64,000 bases of DNA, taken from positions 248,001 through 312,000 of the forward strand of contig JAMYHL010000007.1 in the NCBI GenBank assembly GCA_025531455.1, read 5' to 3'. Below, one piece after another: positions 1 through 12,156 of the stretch; within the stretch, counting starts at the first letter, position 1; the number at the start of each line of letters is the position of its first letter. The position numbers and the translations under genes were made by a program. The DNA comes from Apiotrichum sp. Y4204 (taxonomy: Eukaryota; Basidiomycota; Tremellomycetes; Trichosporonales; Trichosporonaceae). The notes under the pieces are model-generated. The model had not been told where the DNA came from. It saw only the letters and a program-made list of their open reading frames with translations, and made no database searches.

Positions 1-24
1 TTTAAGTAGCCGCTGACGTCCCAG

Positions 25-1474
25 ACAAGTGCGCCGACTGCCGCGCCTCGCATCCCCGCTGGGCATCCGTCAATCTCGGCATCTTCCTCTGCGTCAACTG
101 CGCTAGCGTGCACCGCAAGATGGGCACGCATAGGAGTCGAGTGTGAGTGGATTTTACCTCGAGTGCAGCGGCGACTGAGCTCCGTCTCATGACGGAATGC
201 CTCCTTCGGAGCTCGGTCAGGCGCATGGCCAGACGGCCGGACGGGGCGCTGGCTGCGGTGGCGGTAGTGGCGTCACCCACCCTGGCCCCCTGTTCGGCTC
301 CCGCGTGTATCCCCGCTGTTCGCGATGATCCTGACGCTCCAGCAAATCCGTGACGCTCGACGAATGGACCCGTGAGCAGGTGACGGCGATGCGCAAGATG
401 GGCAACATCCGCTCCAACGAGATCTACAACCCCGACCCGAGCCGGCACCCGCCACCAACGGTGACGGATATCGATGAGCGCGACTCGGAACTGGCAAAGT
501 TTATTCGGCGAAAGTACGAGCTCGGCGCGTTCAAGGCCCATGCTGCCAAGGAGCTCGCGACGAGCAATGCGGTCACCTCGCGTGCGCAGGCGCTCGACGC
601 TCGCAACGGGCATGAATCACGCGCGCCCCTGCGCCCCGAGGAGTTGCCCCGCCGCGAGCGCGACCTTCCCTCCCTCCCGGCCACAGCTGGCCGTCGCACT
701 CGCCCCACCAACAATGCGCCCCTCTGGTCTGGTCTCGCGCCGCAGGGCACTGGGGCGAGCAACACGAGCAACACCAGCGCAGGCAGCACTGGTTCGCTTG
801 GAGGGAGGCCTGTTTTCCCTCCGCGCACTTCGTCGTCTCCAGCCTTTTCGACTTCGAGTGGGACTTCCACTGCGGCGGCCCTTCTCCGTCCGCCGCAGCC
901 TCAGCAGCCTCAGCAGCAGACGCCCGCGCAGCCTCGCGCCGACCTCCTCGTGGACATTGGCGGCTCGTCATCTTCAACCCGCCCGCTGCAGCTGAACGGC
1001 TTCCCGACCGTCCCGGCGTTCCAGCCGCCATCCGCGACGCCCAACGCCGCCGCGCCAGTTATGAGCCCCGGCGGCCTGATCTCGCCTCTCGCGCTGGGTC
1101 AGCAGGCCTTCTTCCCCTCTCCGCCGATCGCCTCGGCAAATCCGTTTGCCGCCATGGGTCAGCAGGTCAGCACGCCGCCGCAGATGGGTGGCGGGAGCTA
1201 CTTTCAGCCGATGCCGCACCACCAGCTCGCGACGAGCCCCGGCGGCATGGGCATGATGCCGACCGGCATGGGCTCTATGGGCTCCATGGGCTCCATGGGG
1301 ATGGGCATGGGCATGAACGGCATGGGCGCCAGCAGCAGCATGGGCAGCATGGCCATGGGCGTCGGCATGCCCGGCGCAATGGGCGGCGGGATGAGCATGG
1401 GCAGCATGGGCGTTCCCGTCCAGGTGCAGGGCGGCTCGTACCAGCCGCACCCATGGGGCTCTTACGGCGCCTAA
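25..1474 (+). CDS. ArfGAP-domain protein (SMAP/Age2-like), 5' end outside window
   Basis: Partial gene: exons 25-142 and 343-1474, joined by a 200-nt GT-AG intron; an acceptor at 23-24 shows that earlier exons lie outside the window. The first exon gives the ArfGAP zinc finger, CADC, 16 residues, then CVNC, followed by HRKMGTH. The splice restores the family signature VKSVTLDEWT directly after it. Proteins of this family stimulate GTP hydrolysis on Arf GTPases during vesicle formation at Golgi and endosomes. After about residue 110 the protein is low-complexity: a Ser/Thr/Gln/Pro-rich stretch, then a methionine-glycine tail (1240-1420) built of MGSMG-type units. One N-terminal ArfGAP followed by a disordered tail fits SMAP/Age2 better than multi-domain ArfGAPs, but the subfamily is inferred. 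It converges with SUB2. Confidence 0.85.
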
Positions 1475-1797
1475 GCTCTGCGCGATGCGTCACTGCGCTG
1501 GTGCCCCCAGCCCGGACCGTGATTGCCTGCGCTCGGCATTCCACCCCAGGATGGGCCGTTCTGTTTGTTGTACTATTGTACCACCCATGCACGAGATACC
1601 AGTTGCGGAAGGGATGTGCGATGGCTTGACATCGGCGGTGGAGCTACTGTACAACATGTATAGATTCGCGAATGGTCTGAACTGTGCCGCATTCGGATCC
1701 ATATCTGACTACACACCCGCATCTGGAAACCCACGCTCGATAGTCACAGATTCATCGTATCTCGATACATAGCACATGCCAATTTTAAGTTCTCCAT
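1475..1797. other. Intergenic, shared 3' region
   Basis: This is the 323-bp 3' region between the convergent ArfGAP and SUB2 genes. I see no coding pattern or RNA gene in it; its AT content is higher than that of its flanks. Confidence 0.6.
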
Positions 1798-3647
1798 TTA
1801 CGACGTCATGTAGGTGGCGGGGTCAATGTTGTCCGGGAGGGTGGGGATGGCGACGGTGAAGCGCTCCTGGATCTTCTGGAGGACCTCCTGGTCGGCGTCC
1901 GACGAGACAAACGTAATGGCGAGACCCTTTGTGCCGAAACGGCCGGCACGACCAACACGGTGGAGGTACGAGTCGGCGTCGGCGGGCGCGTCATAGTTGA
2001 TAACAACGTTGACACGCTCGACGTCGATACCACGGCCGAAAATGTCGGTCGCGACGAGGATACGCTTCTCAAAGGCCTTGAACTGCTGGAAACGCGAGAT
2101 ACGCTCCGGCTGCGGGAGGGCAGAGTGGATGCAGATGGAGGGGAAGTTGCACTCTTGCAAGAGGGCGTCGAGCTGCGTCGCACGCGCGACCGACTTGACA
2201 AAGATGCACACCTGGTTGAACTCGAGGTTGTCGAGCAGGTCGTTGAGCTTGCGGTTCTTCTCGCGTTCCTCGAGCTTGAGGTAGTACTGCTGCAGACCGT
2301 GCAGGGTGAGCTTAGTCTCGTCGTCGACGTAGATCTCGAGCGGCTGATGTAAGCATTAGTACAACACCTCCCACTCACGCTCTGCATGAACTTTTTGCAG
2401 GTGCTGCGGATCTCCTTCGAAAGGGTGGCCGAGAACATCATAACCTGCTTGTGGTGGGGAGTGGCGCGGAAGACCTCCTGGACGTCGCGGCGCATGTCTG
2501 GGTAAATGTTAGGACCGTGTCAAGCGTTGATAAAAGTGTCCAGTGTTCATAGTGTCGAGGCCGTGTGAGCAACTATACTTTTGATAACCGTTGGGGCCGA
2601 GCCGCCGAGGGATCGTTGACCATGACAGCGCCATGCGCACCGCCTCGCCTCGCCGAGGTGTTCGGGTCACGGGCGGTTGACGGGCTCTTGTGCAATGACG
2701 ACTGCCGTCTTCTCTCTCTTCCGCGCCAGAATGCCACGATTTGTCATGTCATTCGACGGTGTCGATTTGCTCTTGGGGTCTGGTCCGCGCAGGCGCTGCA
2801 TCGCGGTCGAAACGCAACACAGCCACGCGCGCGGCTCGTAGGAACGGCTTCGTTCCGCCCTCGTATCGGGTGGTTTGGCGACAAACAAACGAAACAATGG
2901 TAACGGGGGGAGAGACTAACCGAGTTGTTCAAGCATCTTGTCGCACTCGTCGAGCACAAAGTGCTTCACCTTGGACGCGTTGAGCTTCTTGTCGCGGACG
3001 AGGGCCATGAGACGACCAGGAGTGCCGACAACAATGTGGGGGCACTTCTCCTTGGACGCGAGGATCTCGGTGTCGGTCGAGATGGGGGTTCCACCGTAGA
3101 ACACCGAGGTGCGGACGTTGGTCATGTACTTTGAGAAACGCGTAAACTCGTTGCGGATCTGGTACGCAAGTTCACGAGTGTGGCACATGATGATGATCGA
3201 GACCTCGCCGTCGACGGGCTCAATCTGCTGGAGCGAGGCGAGGACGAAGACGGCCGTCTTACCCATACCCGACTTGGCCTGGCAAAGAACATCAGTGCCG
3301 AGGATGGCCTGGGGAATGCACTCCTGCTGAACTGGAATCGTCAGATAGAGCTCAAACAATAAATGTCTCACCCTCCGAGGGGTGCTCGAAACCAAGGTCC
3401 GAGATGGCACGAAGAATCTCGGGCTTGAGGAGGAAGTCGCTGCACGCGTCAGTGGCAAAGATAGAGAACAACCCTCGATCCAAACTTACCGGAAGCCGGT
3501 CGAGTGAATACCGACGTAGCTGCCCTTCTTCTCACCGTCCGCGGCCTCAGTACCGGCCGCAACGGTGGTGGTCGGGGGCGGGACGTAGGCGTCCTCGGCC
3601 TCATCGTAGTCGACGAGCTCTTCGGTCTCCTCAGGAGGGGGCGCCAT
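1798..3647 (-). CDS. SUB2: ATP-dependent RNA helicase SUB2 (UAP56), mRNA splicing and export
   Basis: Five exons on the minus strand: 3647-3490, 3439-3372, 3331-2921, 2497-2379 and 2343-1798, giving 433 aa, close to yeast Sub2 (446). Helicase motifs are in order: AKSGMGKT (94-101), TRELAYQ, GTPGRL, DECD (203-206), SAT, and HRVGRAGR near the C-terminus. DECD in place of DEAD is the hallmark of the Sub2/UAP56 branch. In this family the protein remodels the branch-site region in spliceosome assembly and loads TREX and the export adaptor onto mRNA, in the nucleus. The N-terminus is acidic, as in homologues. Introns are 50, 40, 423 and 35 nt; the third is more than ten times the local norm and may be regulatory. 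The start is the only ATG that opens the conserved acidic N-terminus. Confidence 0.96.
2498..2920 (-). other. Unusually long intron 3 of SUB2
   Basis: A 423-nt GT-AG intron with donor GTTAGT at 2920 and acceptor CCCAG ending at 2498, preceded by a CTAAC branch-like site. It interrupts the region just after the DECD motif. All other SUB2 introns are 35-50 nt. No conserved reading frame is visible inside it. Confidence 0.9.
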
Positions 3648-6600
3648 TGTGGATAACAGGAAACGGGGTCGGAAGGAAAGAGTTTACTGTGAAACGGAAT
3701 CGACAAAACGAATCACGCGTGAGCCGATGGTTTCTTCGGGTATGGGAGTGGATGTGGATGTTGTGATGAGGGGATGGCAAGTGGGAACAACATGATGGAG
3801 ATCGTGATGGACGCGCGGTCTTTGGAGAAACATAGGGTGCCTTTGATGAGTGGATGGGAGTTGAATACGCACGAGTGTGAATGCGGGTGACTGAACGGCC
3901 TTGTCTCCCTCGTATTTGTTGTTGTTTGTGGACAACAACAAGTTGGTGGTGATTGTTTGTGAGATTGACAAGAAAAGGATGGACAGAAACAAAAAAGCGC
4001 CGTCAACAATGACAGAAGCGGATTCCACTCGAGCAAGCAGAACATGATGGATGGTGGTGTGTGCCCAAACGCGCGCATTGTGCTCGTCGTGGCGGAAGAA
4101 GGCACACACCGCAAAGTGCCACACACGGAACCAAAAATACACGTATTTACGTAACTGGTTAACAGAATCCACGCTCCACGCGTTCCTCTGCAGGGCAGAT
4201 TCCGGAGATTGCCGGAAATTGACGCATGTGGCGATCTGAGTGTCCCTGCACGTGACCTCGGAGTGGGCTACCCTGTTCTCGGGGCTCGGAGACTGATCTG
4301 CAGATCTGCAGAGAGCGAAGAGCGAAATAGAGTTGAGAGAGAGAGGATAGACAGAGAATGCTGCAGATGCCCGATGCGGGATCGCACCGCAGAAGAAGAA
4401 TAGGCACAGCGTCATCTTCGCCGTTCCTTCCGGCGACGAGCTATCTAGGCTCAAGCTAACAAGTTACAATACAGCAATGTACAACAGCCGAGGAAGAGGA
4501 GTGGGCGAATGGGACAGGGGAGCCATCACATCACAGGGCACCCGAAATGACATGGTCAGGTTTTAGCACGAGGACAAGAGCAACAATTCCAGTCGCCAAG
4601 GGGGGTTGCAGGTCCACCACCGTCCACCAAGCCAAACCTTTGATCCAATCTGCGTCCCATGATCCCGGTCGGGTTCGGTTCGGCTCAGGTCACGTCAGGT
4701 CAGGCCCCGCACGCCAAGGGCACCGGGGGTGCCGGGGGACGCATCATCCCTCCAGCCACAGGCCACAGATAGACGATGCCGAGCCTCGAGAGCCGTGATT
4801 ACCCCAATGATGATGCGATGCGATGGGCGATATCGGGCTCCGCCGACATGGCGCGACAGGGCTAAGCGTGCAAGCACATGAGCACAGGTTCAGAGGTCTG
4901 TGATCGGCATGACGAGGCATGCTGAGAACAACCACGGGCAGGCTTTATTGTTGGCACTAATCTTCCGGCCGGCGGCGTCGTCAGGACACTCACCCAAGAC
5001 AACATGACCCATGATATCCCATATCCCATGATCCTATGACCTCCTTCTATATCGAGAGCGTGGCGCGTGGGCCCCGGCACTCGGAATGCTCGGCACTTGG
5101 GCAGGAATGGCTGCCTCACAGGCCACAGGCCACAGCCACAGGCCACAGCCACAGGCCGTGCCGCAGTCCACAAGGCAAGACACACGCATCTTCTTGCGTT
5201 TCCCATGCGCCTTGCTCTGGACATGGTTCTTCCAGACTTCCGGCTCGGCACGTATCCTGGGTATCCCCGTATCTCGGCCCCTATCTACCAATCTCCGGGG
5301 GCTGGGCCGCGACAAAGAATTGCTCCTATCTCGTATCGCGCTTATAATCTCACCCGCGCAAGAAGGGAACCTGGACTCGGGTCTACTTTTTTTCCTCTGG
5401 CTTCGCTTCGGCATCGGCCCCGCCCGCCTCCCTGCCGGATGTGCCGTCGTCTGCCGCCATGCCGCCCCCCGCTTCTGATCCCCAGGCGTCTGGATCCAGT
5501 GACGCGACGCGCGACGCGCCGAGCCGGCCGACGTGACTGTCTTGTCCTTTGCCGTGTAACTGCTGTACTACGCTATCTTCCATCTCATCGTTGTTGTGAT
5601 CGAGCTTGCTGTCATGACGAGCTCCAGAATTTTTCGACCTTCGCCACCATCATGACCAGCAAACGTGCCTCCTTTACACAGGATTGTATTACGACTTGAC
5701 CATTGTTTACAATTCTTCTTTTCCTTTTCTAATAGACTTTATTAATGTGATTACAATGCTGAACACCATACAAACAGTGCATGAATGCGTCCTGGCTGGT
5801 GAAAAAAGCCCCCGTTGCTGCCAGGTGCAGTGTGGCAGTTCCCTTCGGTGTCCACCACTCTTGCACTCTTTACCCCCCCTCCTCTGTTCATCCCCCCATT
5901 GACCAGCTCACTCGTCCTCACCATCAGACTGCTCGTCTGTCCAACATCTAATCTCTTCCACAACACCGCATCCAACCCCCTATCCCCTCTCTCTCCCTCC
6001 TCCCCCCGCTTCGCCATCACGCCCTCTCACGCCCCACGGAGCACAGCAAGTACAAGCATCCATCGCACGCGCGCATAGCCGGTAGAAAAAAACAGGACCA
6101 ACTTCATTACTCTTTCGATTGGCACACAAAACACACCACCCATATACACACACACATACGGCGCCCCCCCCTTGCATCCATCCCTCTCTTCCGGGCCACT
6201 TTCACATCGCATCCATCTCTTACTGTCCATTCCCTTTTACCAACACCCACCATTCCATCGTCACGCTGCGCATCGCGTCCGACACCGGCAAGACGGTGCA
6301 TCCGGCCCTCTTGGTCTCTCTGTTTGGATTAAAGCCAGGCCGTGAGTGAGTTGTCTTTTCGCCCCTGTGTATGGCGCGCGCGTATTCCATTTCAAGACGC
6401 GTCCCTCCCGCTCCCTTGATAGGTTGCCCAAGAGTCGCTGACCTATCAACCCCGGCGCGTCACGTCCACATTCCCATCCATCTTGTGCTCTTCTCTCTTC
6501 CTCTCGCTCTCCTGTGCTTGACATCCATCCACGCGTCGCGTTCGACGCGCTTCTTTGTGTGCTGCCCTGCCGCTGCTCCGAATACCGCTATCCAGAACCA

Positions 6601-6884
6601 TCCCCTTGAACCGTTCCCGGCCTCGCCGGCGCGTCCTCCTCACCTCTTGACGGCCGGCCACTGGCCGGCCTTGACGCTCACGACCAGTCGGTGTGTCTTC
6701 ATCGACGCGTTCCCATCCGTCTCCGAGTCCAACCCCCATCCCATTCCCATCCATCGCCTGACACGCAGACGCTTCATGATCGTATCCCGTCCGCCTCGCC
6801 AAGTATTCATTACAACTCACCAGAGACGCGCGATCCCCGGGTTTCCCTCTCCCCATCTCGCATCACGACCCCCGCGGTTCGAGA
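3648..6884. other. Intergenic region between divergent SUB2 and SNF5
   Basis: A 3.2-kb region holding the promoters and probably long 5' leaders of both genes. The half next to SNF5 (about 5870-6880) is strongly pyrimidine-rich on the plus strand and carries upstream ATGs, including a 247-codon frame that begins at 6371 and overlaps the SNF5 start. Several frames of 60-256 codons occur on both strands, but they lack the GC-ending codon bias of the real genes, so I do not call them. A small tandem repeat lies at 5117-5157. Confidence 0.55.
5117..5157. repeat. Short tandem repeat, GGCCACA-type unit
   Basis: About five imperfect copies of a 6-8 bp unit (CACAGG/CCACAG) lie in the SUB2-SNF5 intergenic region. 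Function unknown; probably a microsatellite. Confidence 0.7.
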
Positions 6885-7228
6885 ATGGACCCACGATTCC
6901 TCCAACAGGCCGCACAGCAGTTCTCCCTCGGACCTCAATCATCTCCAATCCCCGGCGCGGCTGGCGGGCGCGGCGATCCCGGTCCTTCTTCGATGGCGCA
7001 GCAACAGTATCAACAGCTGCAGCAGCAGCTGCAGCAACAGCTCCTACAGAGCCAGCAGCAGCAGCAACAGCAGCAAGGGCAGGCGGGTGCTCAGCAGTTC
7101 CGCCTGCCCTTTAACCCGGCCAATCTCCAGCCTCAGCAGCTCGCGGCACTCCAGCGCATGGCACAAGGCAATCCTAACATGCAGCTCAACATGCAGATGG
7201 CCATGGCTGGACTGCAGAACGCCCAACA

Positions 7229-7260
<32 letters not shown>

Positions 7261-10200
7261 CGCAACAACAGCAGCCACCAGGAGGTATGAACCCGCAAAT
7301 GCTGGCAGCAGCAATGCGGGCCGGCATCCCTCCTGCCCAGCTAGCTGGCCAGCTGAATCCACAACAGCAGGCTTTGCTCGCTCAGCAGGTCATCGCCAGT
7401 CAGCTGAACATGCAGCAGCAGCAACGGCAACAGGGTGCACCGAACGACGGGAATCTCAATCCACAACAGCTCCAGCAGCAGCAGCGACTTCAGCAGTTGA
7501 TGCAGGCTCAGGCCGCCCAGCAGCAAGTCCAGCAGCAGATCCAGCAGCAGCAGCAACAACAGGCGCAGGCACAACAGCAGCAGCAAGCGCAGCAGCAGCC
7601 TCAGCAATCACCGCGACAGTCACCGGCGAGCGCAACAGGGCCTGCAGGTGTCATGACTCCGGAGATGGCGCGGTTACAGATGCACGGTCGCCAGTCACCG
7701 GCTGTCGGTTCGCCAGTGCGGCCCAACATGCCGCAGCCGGGCAGCATGCCACCCCCCGCGCTGCCGCCGGGCACGTCGCCGCGACAGAGGAACATGGCAC
7801 CGCCGAACGCACAACAGGCGAGACCACCGACGTTCTCCCTGACGCCTCAGCAACAGCAGATGATTGCCAACCAGCGAAATCAGATGCTCGCCAACGCCCA
7901 GTTCAAGGCAATGCCGCCGCAACAACAGCAACAGCAGCTGGCGACGATGCAGCAACGCATGCTGCAGGTCTTCCTCATGCAGGCTCAGCAGCAGGCTCAG
8001 GCTCAGGCCCAGGCCCAGGGCCAGCAGGGCCAGCAGCAGCAGCAGCAGCAACCGCCGCAGCAGCAACCACCAACGCAGCCGTCTACTCCCCAGCAGGCAC
8101 CGACGCCGACCGCACAACCTCCGACGCCGCAGGCCGCGCATCAGAGTCCGGTCCCGGTGTCGAGCTTACCGCAGCACATGGTCCCGAACCGTCCCGCGTC
8201 GGCGGCCTCGCAGCGCGCCGCGTCTCCTCATGGGTCTCTCGGCCCTGGGTCGCCAGCATTGAAACACACCCCACCAACCACAACGGCACCCGCATTTGGC
8301 ACCCCGCAACCAAGTGCACCTTCCCCCGCCGCATCCAACCACTCCCATCACTCTCACGTCCCTCCCACCCCGAAATCTCAACCCGCACCGGCACCGATGC
8401 CGCCGCCACCAGACGGCCAGCAAGGCCCTCCGCCGGCACAGATCGGCATCAACGGCCAGCTTCCTGGCCAGATGCCGTTTGGACAGAACCCGCAGGCCGT
8501 GCAGGCGATTCAGGCATTGCAGCAGCATGCCCAGAACGCGCAGGGATGGGCCGGTATGCCTCCAGGTGCTGGTCCTCCGCCGGGCTTCCCGCCGGGGGGA
8601 CTCCCGCCAGGAATGCCTCCTGGCGCATTGCAGAACTTGTCACCACAGCACCAGCAGCAGATGGCGCAGGCAATGTCCTACCTCCAGCAGTCGCAAGGCG
8701 GGCCACCAGGACAGCAGCATGTTCGCCCGGGGATGCCCATGCCGCCAGGCGTCGGTGGACCCGACGGTGTCCGGCCGCCAATGGGCATGCCTCCTCTGCC
8801 GCCAGGTATAAACCCTGCCGAGTTTCCGTTCGACGCACGGCTGATGCCGCTTCTCTCGCAGGTCAACAACCCGCAGTGGCGTGAAGAGATGGCACAGCGC
8901 AGCCCGAGCTTGTTCGCCGAAGTCACGCAGATCGCTCACCGCATCCAGACTGGCCAGATCCGTCAAGAGGTGCTGCAGCGCATGCAGATGTTCCTTATGC
9001 ACCTGCAGCGCGCGTCGCAGCAGCAGCGTATGGGCCAGATGCCGGGAGGAATGGGACAGCCGCCGCAACCTGGCATGCCGCCGCCGCGACCGATGGGCCC
9101 ACCAGGCATGCCCTTCCCCGGTGCACCTCCGGGGATGCCGCACCCCCAGCAGTCCTCACCCCAGCAGGAGACGCCGCCGCAGAATGTCGCGCAACATCAG
9201 CAGCGAATGTGGCCGGGCGGACAGGCCGGATCACCAGCACCGCCGGCTCGACCTCCACCACCGCATCTCGCACCAGGCGGGGCCCCAGACTCACCAACAC
9301 CGGGATCTCTCCTTGCACGACGGACGTCGGGGACAGTCAACAAGACGGAGAAGCCCGCTCGTGAGGCGGCGATGCCTCCGCCGGCGTTCATTCCCCCCCA
9401 CGGCGGCGCTCCTGTTCGCCCTCCGCCAGAAACTCCATCACAACCTCCGCCAGGACCGCAAGCAGGCCACGGTCTGCCTGTCAAGGACTGGGAGGTCGCG
9501 CTCCGACCCGACCTGCCGACGACGACGATCACGCCGCTCCCGATCAACGAGTTTGACGAGTACGAGGACCCAACGTTTGGTGGCAAGCTGCCTGAGATGT
9601 CTGATTTCGAAAAGGCCGAGCTCAAGACGTGGATCACGCGGGATATCAAGTTTGCAGAGAGCGTCATTACCCACCGGAAGAAACAGGGTGTGCAGAACGC
9701 GCGCTGGGCGGCCGAGGAGGAGCGCCAGACGCCGTGGTGGATGCTCGGCAAGGGCGAGGCTCGGCCGCGCGTCCCCAAGCACATCAACATCATCTACCCC
9801 AACGACAAGGTGCTCGCACGACTCAAGGCCCGCAAGCGGAGAGAGATCCGGTTCACCCCCAAGCAGTACAAGAGCATGGCGGACATTGAGGACCACATTG
9901 TGCCTGTGCGCTTGGAGCTCGAACACGAGCACAACCGTTTCAGCGACACGTTCATGTGGAATTGTTCTGGTGAGCTGGGTGAGAATTCTGAGCTGACAGC
10001 AGACACGGTTGTGACGCCCGAGCTTTTTGCGCAGAGCATATGCGACGACTTCAAGCTCCCCGCTGGGCAGTTTATCCCCAAGATTGTGGCGGCGATCAAG
10101 GAGCGCGTGCGCGAGTACCAGGACCAGGTCATGCCGTTACAGGACAAAAGACCGACCGGCCTCGCCGGGCGTGGTATCATCGACGAGGACGACCCCGAGA

Positions 10201-11975
10201 CGTGCACGATGCTTGAGCTATTCCGGCATGCACATGAAGCGGACGAGGAGATCAAGACGGACGAGGGCGCCAACCAGGACGACTCGCATATCCGAATTGT
10301 CGCGTTTGACGATGAGCTGCTCGAGGACAAGGTCATGACGGTTGACGAGGCGATGGCGTGTGTGCCAGCTCCGGCTGATGACGACGAGCTGCGGATCCTG
10401 ATCAAGATTGACATTATTGTCGGCACGCAGAATCTCGTGGACACGTTCGAGTGGGACCTGAACTCGAACGTGCCGCCAGAGGAGTTTGCGCAGTCGTACT
10501 GTGTTGACCTGGGTCTGAGCGGCGAGTTTGTGACAGCCATTGCACACGACATCCACGAGCAGGTGCTCGCGCACCAACGCTCGCTCTTCCTGGTCGGCCA
10601 CACGAAGGGTTCTGGACATATTGCGAATGACGACGTGCGGTCAGCCTTCCTCCCCCCGCTAGTCAATGCGCTGCGCAAGGAGGATGTAGCCATGGCGACA
10701 TTTACGCCTGTTCTCGCAATGATTACCGAGCAGGACGTGATAGCCATCGAGAAGGAGCGCGAGCGGGAGAGCAAGCGCAAGAAGCGCGGCACGCGTGGCC
10801 GCCGCGGCGTCGTGCTCCCGGAACGCGAGCCACACAAGACGTTCCGCACCCAGCTCCACCCGCCGATAGACCCAGCTGTCATCGCTGCTGCCGAGCCGCC
10901 GCCGCCACCGACATCGAGCACACGTCGCGCGGCCGCCATAGCCGCCCAAGCGAACATCAACCTCGCGCTCAACGAACCCGCGCTTCTCACAGCTTCGCCC
11001 CCGCCAGCCATGCACACCTCGCACCGCGGTCGTGGCCGGTGGGGTGGGCGTATGTCGCGCGGCGGCATGTCGCGCGCCTCACCGTCGTCTACCCGCGAGG
11101 GCAGCGTCGTCAACGGCGAGCACACGCCAACGATCGGCTTTAAGCGCGCCTTGCGGGAAGACTCCGAGTCCGAGGTCGCTTCGCCCCAGCCCGCACGGAA
11201 AAGGTACAACGGCCGCATCCCGGACAGCCCCGAGGCCGAGGAACCTAAGCCGTCAGAGGCCAAGCCAGAAGCGCCGAAGCCCGCGCCCATCGCGCTCCCC
11301 CCGCCGCCCAAGCTGTGGCACTGCAAGAACTGCGGTGTGCCCGAGCACCTGTCTGGCGGGATGCGCGAGATGGACCTCTGCGCAAAGTGCGCCGACTACC
11401 TTCAGCGCACGGGGCAGCGGCGGCCAGCCGAGTACAACGAGGACGAGGATTACCACCGCATGCGCAAGGACAGCGACTCGCCAAAGCCGCCCGCGTTCGA
11501 GATGCCGGTCGCGTCTGCGCCATCGTCCCCACCGCGTAAGCGGCGCTTTGACGATTCCGACTCGGACTCGTCCTCTTCCTCGGATGACGACGACGACGAC
11601 GACGACGAGCGGAAACGGAAAAAGGCAAAGGCGGCGGCCAGCATGGCTGCCAAGCCGCGCTCATCGGCGTCCGCAGCCCCGCCAACACCCAAGCCGTCCT
11701 CGGCGCCGCACCCGCCGGAATGGACTGCGCGCGCACACGCCGAGATGCAGCACAAGTATCCGGATCACCGGTTCAGCATCATCCTCAAGGGCCGGCCGGC
11801 GGACGCGCCGCCGCTGCCACCGGGCGCGCCTGCCGAGTGGCGCGTAAAGTGCCACGACTGCCCAGGAAAGCTGTACAACCCTGGGCCGGACGAGACGCTT
11901 AACAACTTTGAGGTACACCTGCGGAACCGGCAGCACCGGGAGCGCGTCGAGGCGCGCATCGGGCGGAAATTGTAA
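6885..11975 (+). CDS. SNF5: SNF5, core subunit of the SWI/SNF chromatin remodeller
   Basis: A single uninterrupted frame of 1,696 aa. Residues 1-900 are Gln/Pro/Met-rich with several pure glutamine runs (for example around 7040-7080, 7226-7262 and 8026-8060), resembling the prion-like N-terminus of fungal Snf5. The SNF5/INI1 domain follows, with two tandem repeats: about 1003-1085 (begins IEDHIVPVRLELEHEHNRF) and about 1167-1240 (LRILIKIDIIVGTQNLVDTF). A GATA-like finger, WHCKNCG...LCAKC, lies at about 1478-1505, then an Asp-rich run, and a C-terminal CHDC...HLRNRQH finger at about 1652-1680. SNF5 anchors the nucleosome-facing lobe of SWI/SNF in the nucleus and affects transcription genome-wide. 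The absence of introns over 5 kb contrasts with the intron-rich neighbours. The start is the first ATG in the frame that gives a normal Q-rich beginning. Confidence 0.95.
7026..8062 (+). repeat. CAG/CAA-rich polyglutamine-coding tracts
   Basis: Mixed CAG and CAA codons encode multiple glutamine runs of up to about 12 residues in the SNF5 N-terminus. The mixing of synonymous codons suggests selection for the protein property and not simple slippage, although length polymorphism is likely. Confidence 0.85.
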
Positions 11976-12156
11976 TGAGAAAGTGGGGGGGTGTCAGCAG
12001 CGACTATTTGAGGGTGCTGTAGCGAGAAGCACATACATATATTTGGGCATAGATGTAGCGGCCTTCGTGTCAGGGTATACGATACGAGATACGAGACAAT
12101 ATGGAGGACGCTGTCTTGTACTAACACAACACTGATGACTATATACTACTGCACGC

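Noticed and set aside
1204..1407. Minus-strand methionine/proline-rich frame
   Set aside because: It is the shadow of the Met-Gly repeat of the ArfGAP gene.
3684..4454. 256-codon minus-strand frame upstream of SUB2
   Set aside because: Mixed codon use, Ser/His/Thr-rich without domain pattern, and it lies where the SUB2 leader must be.
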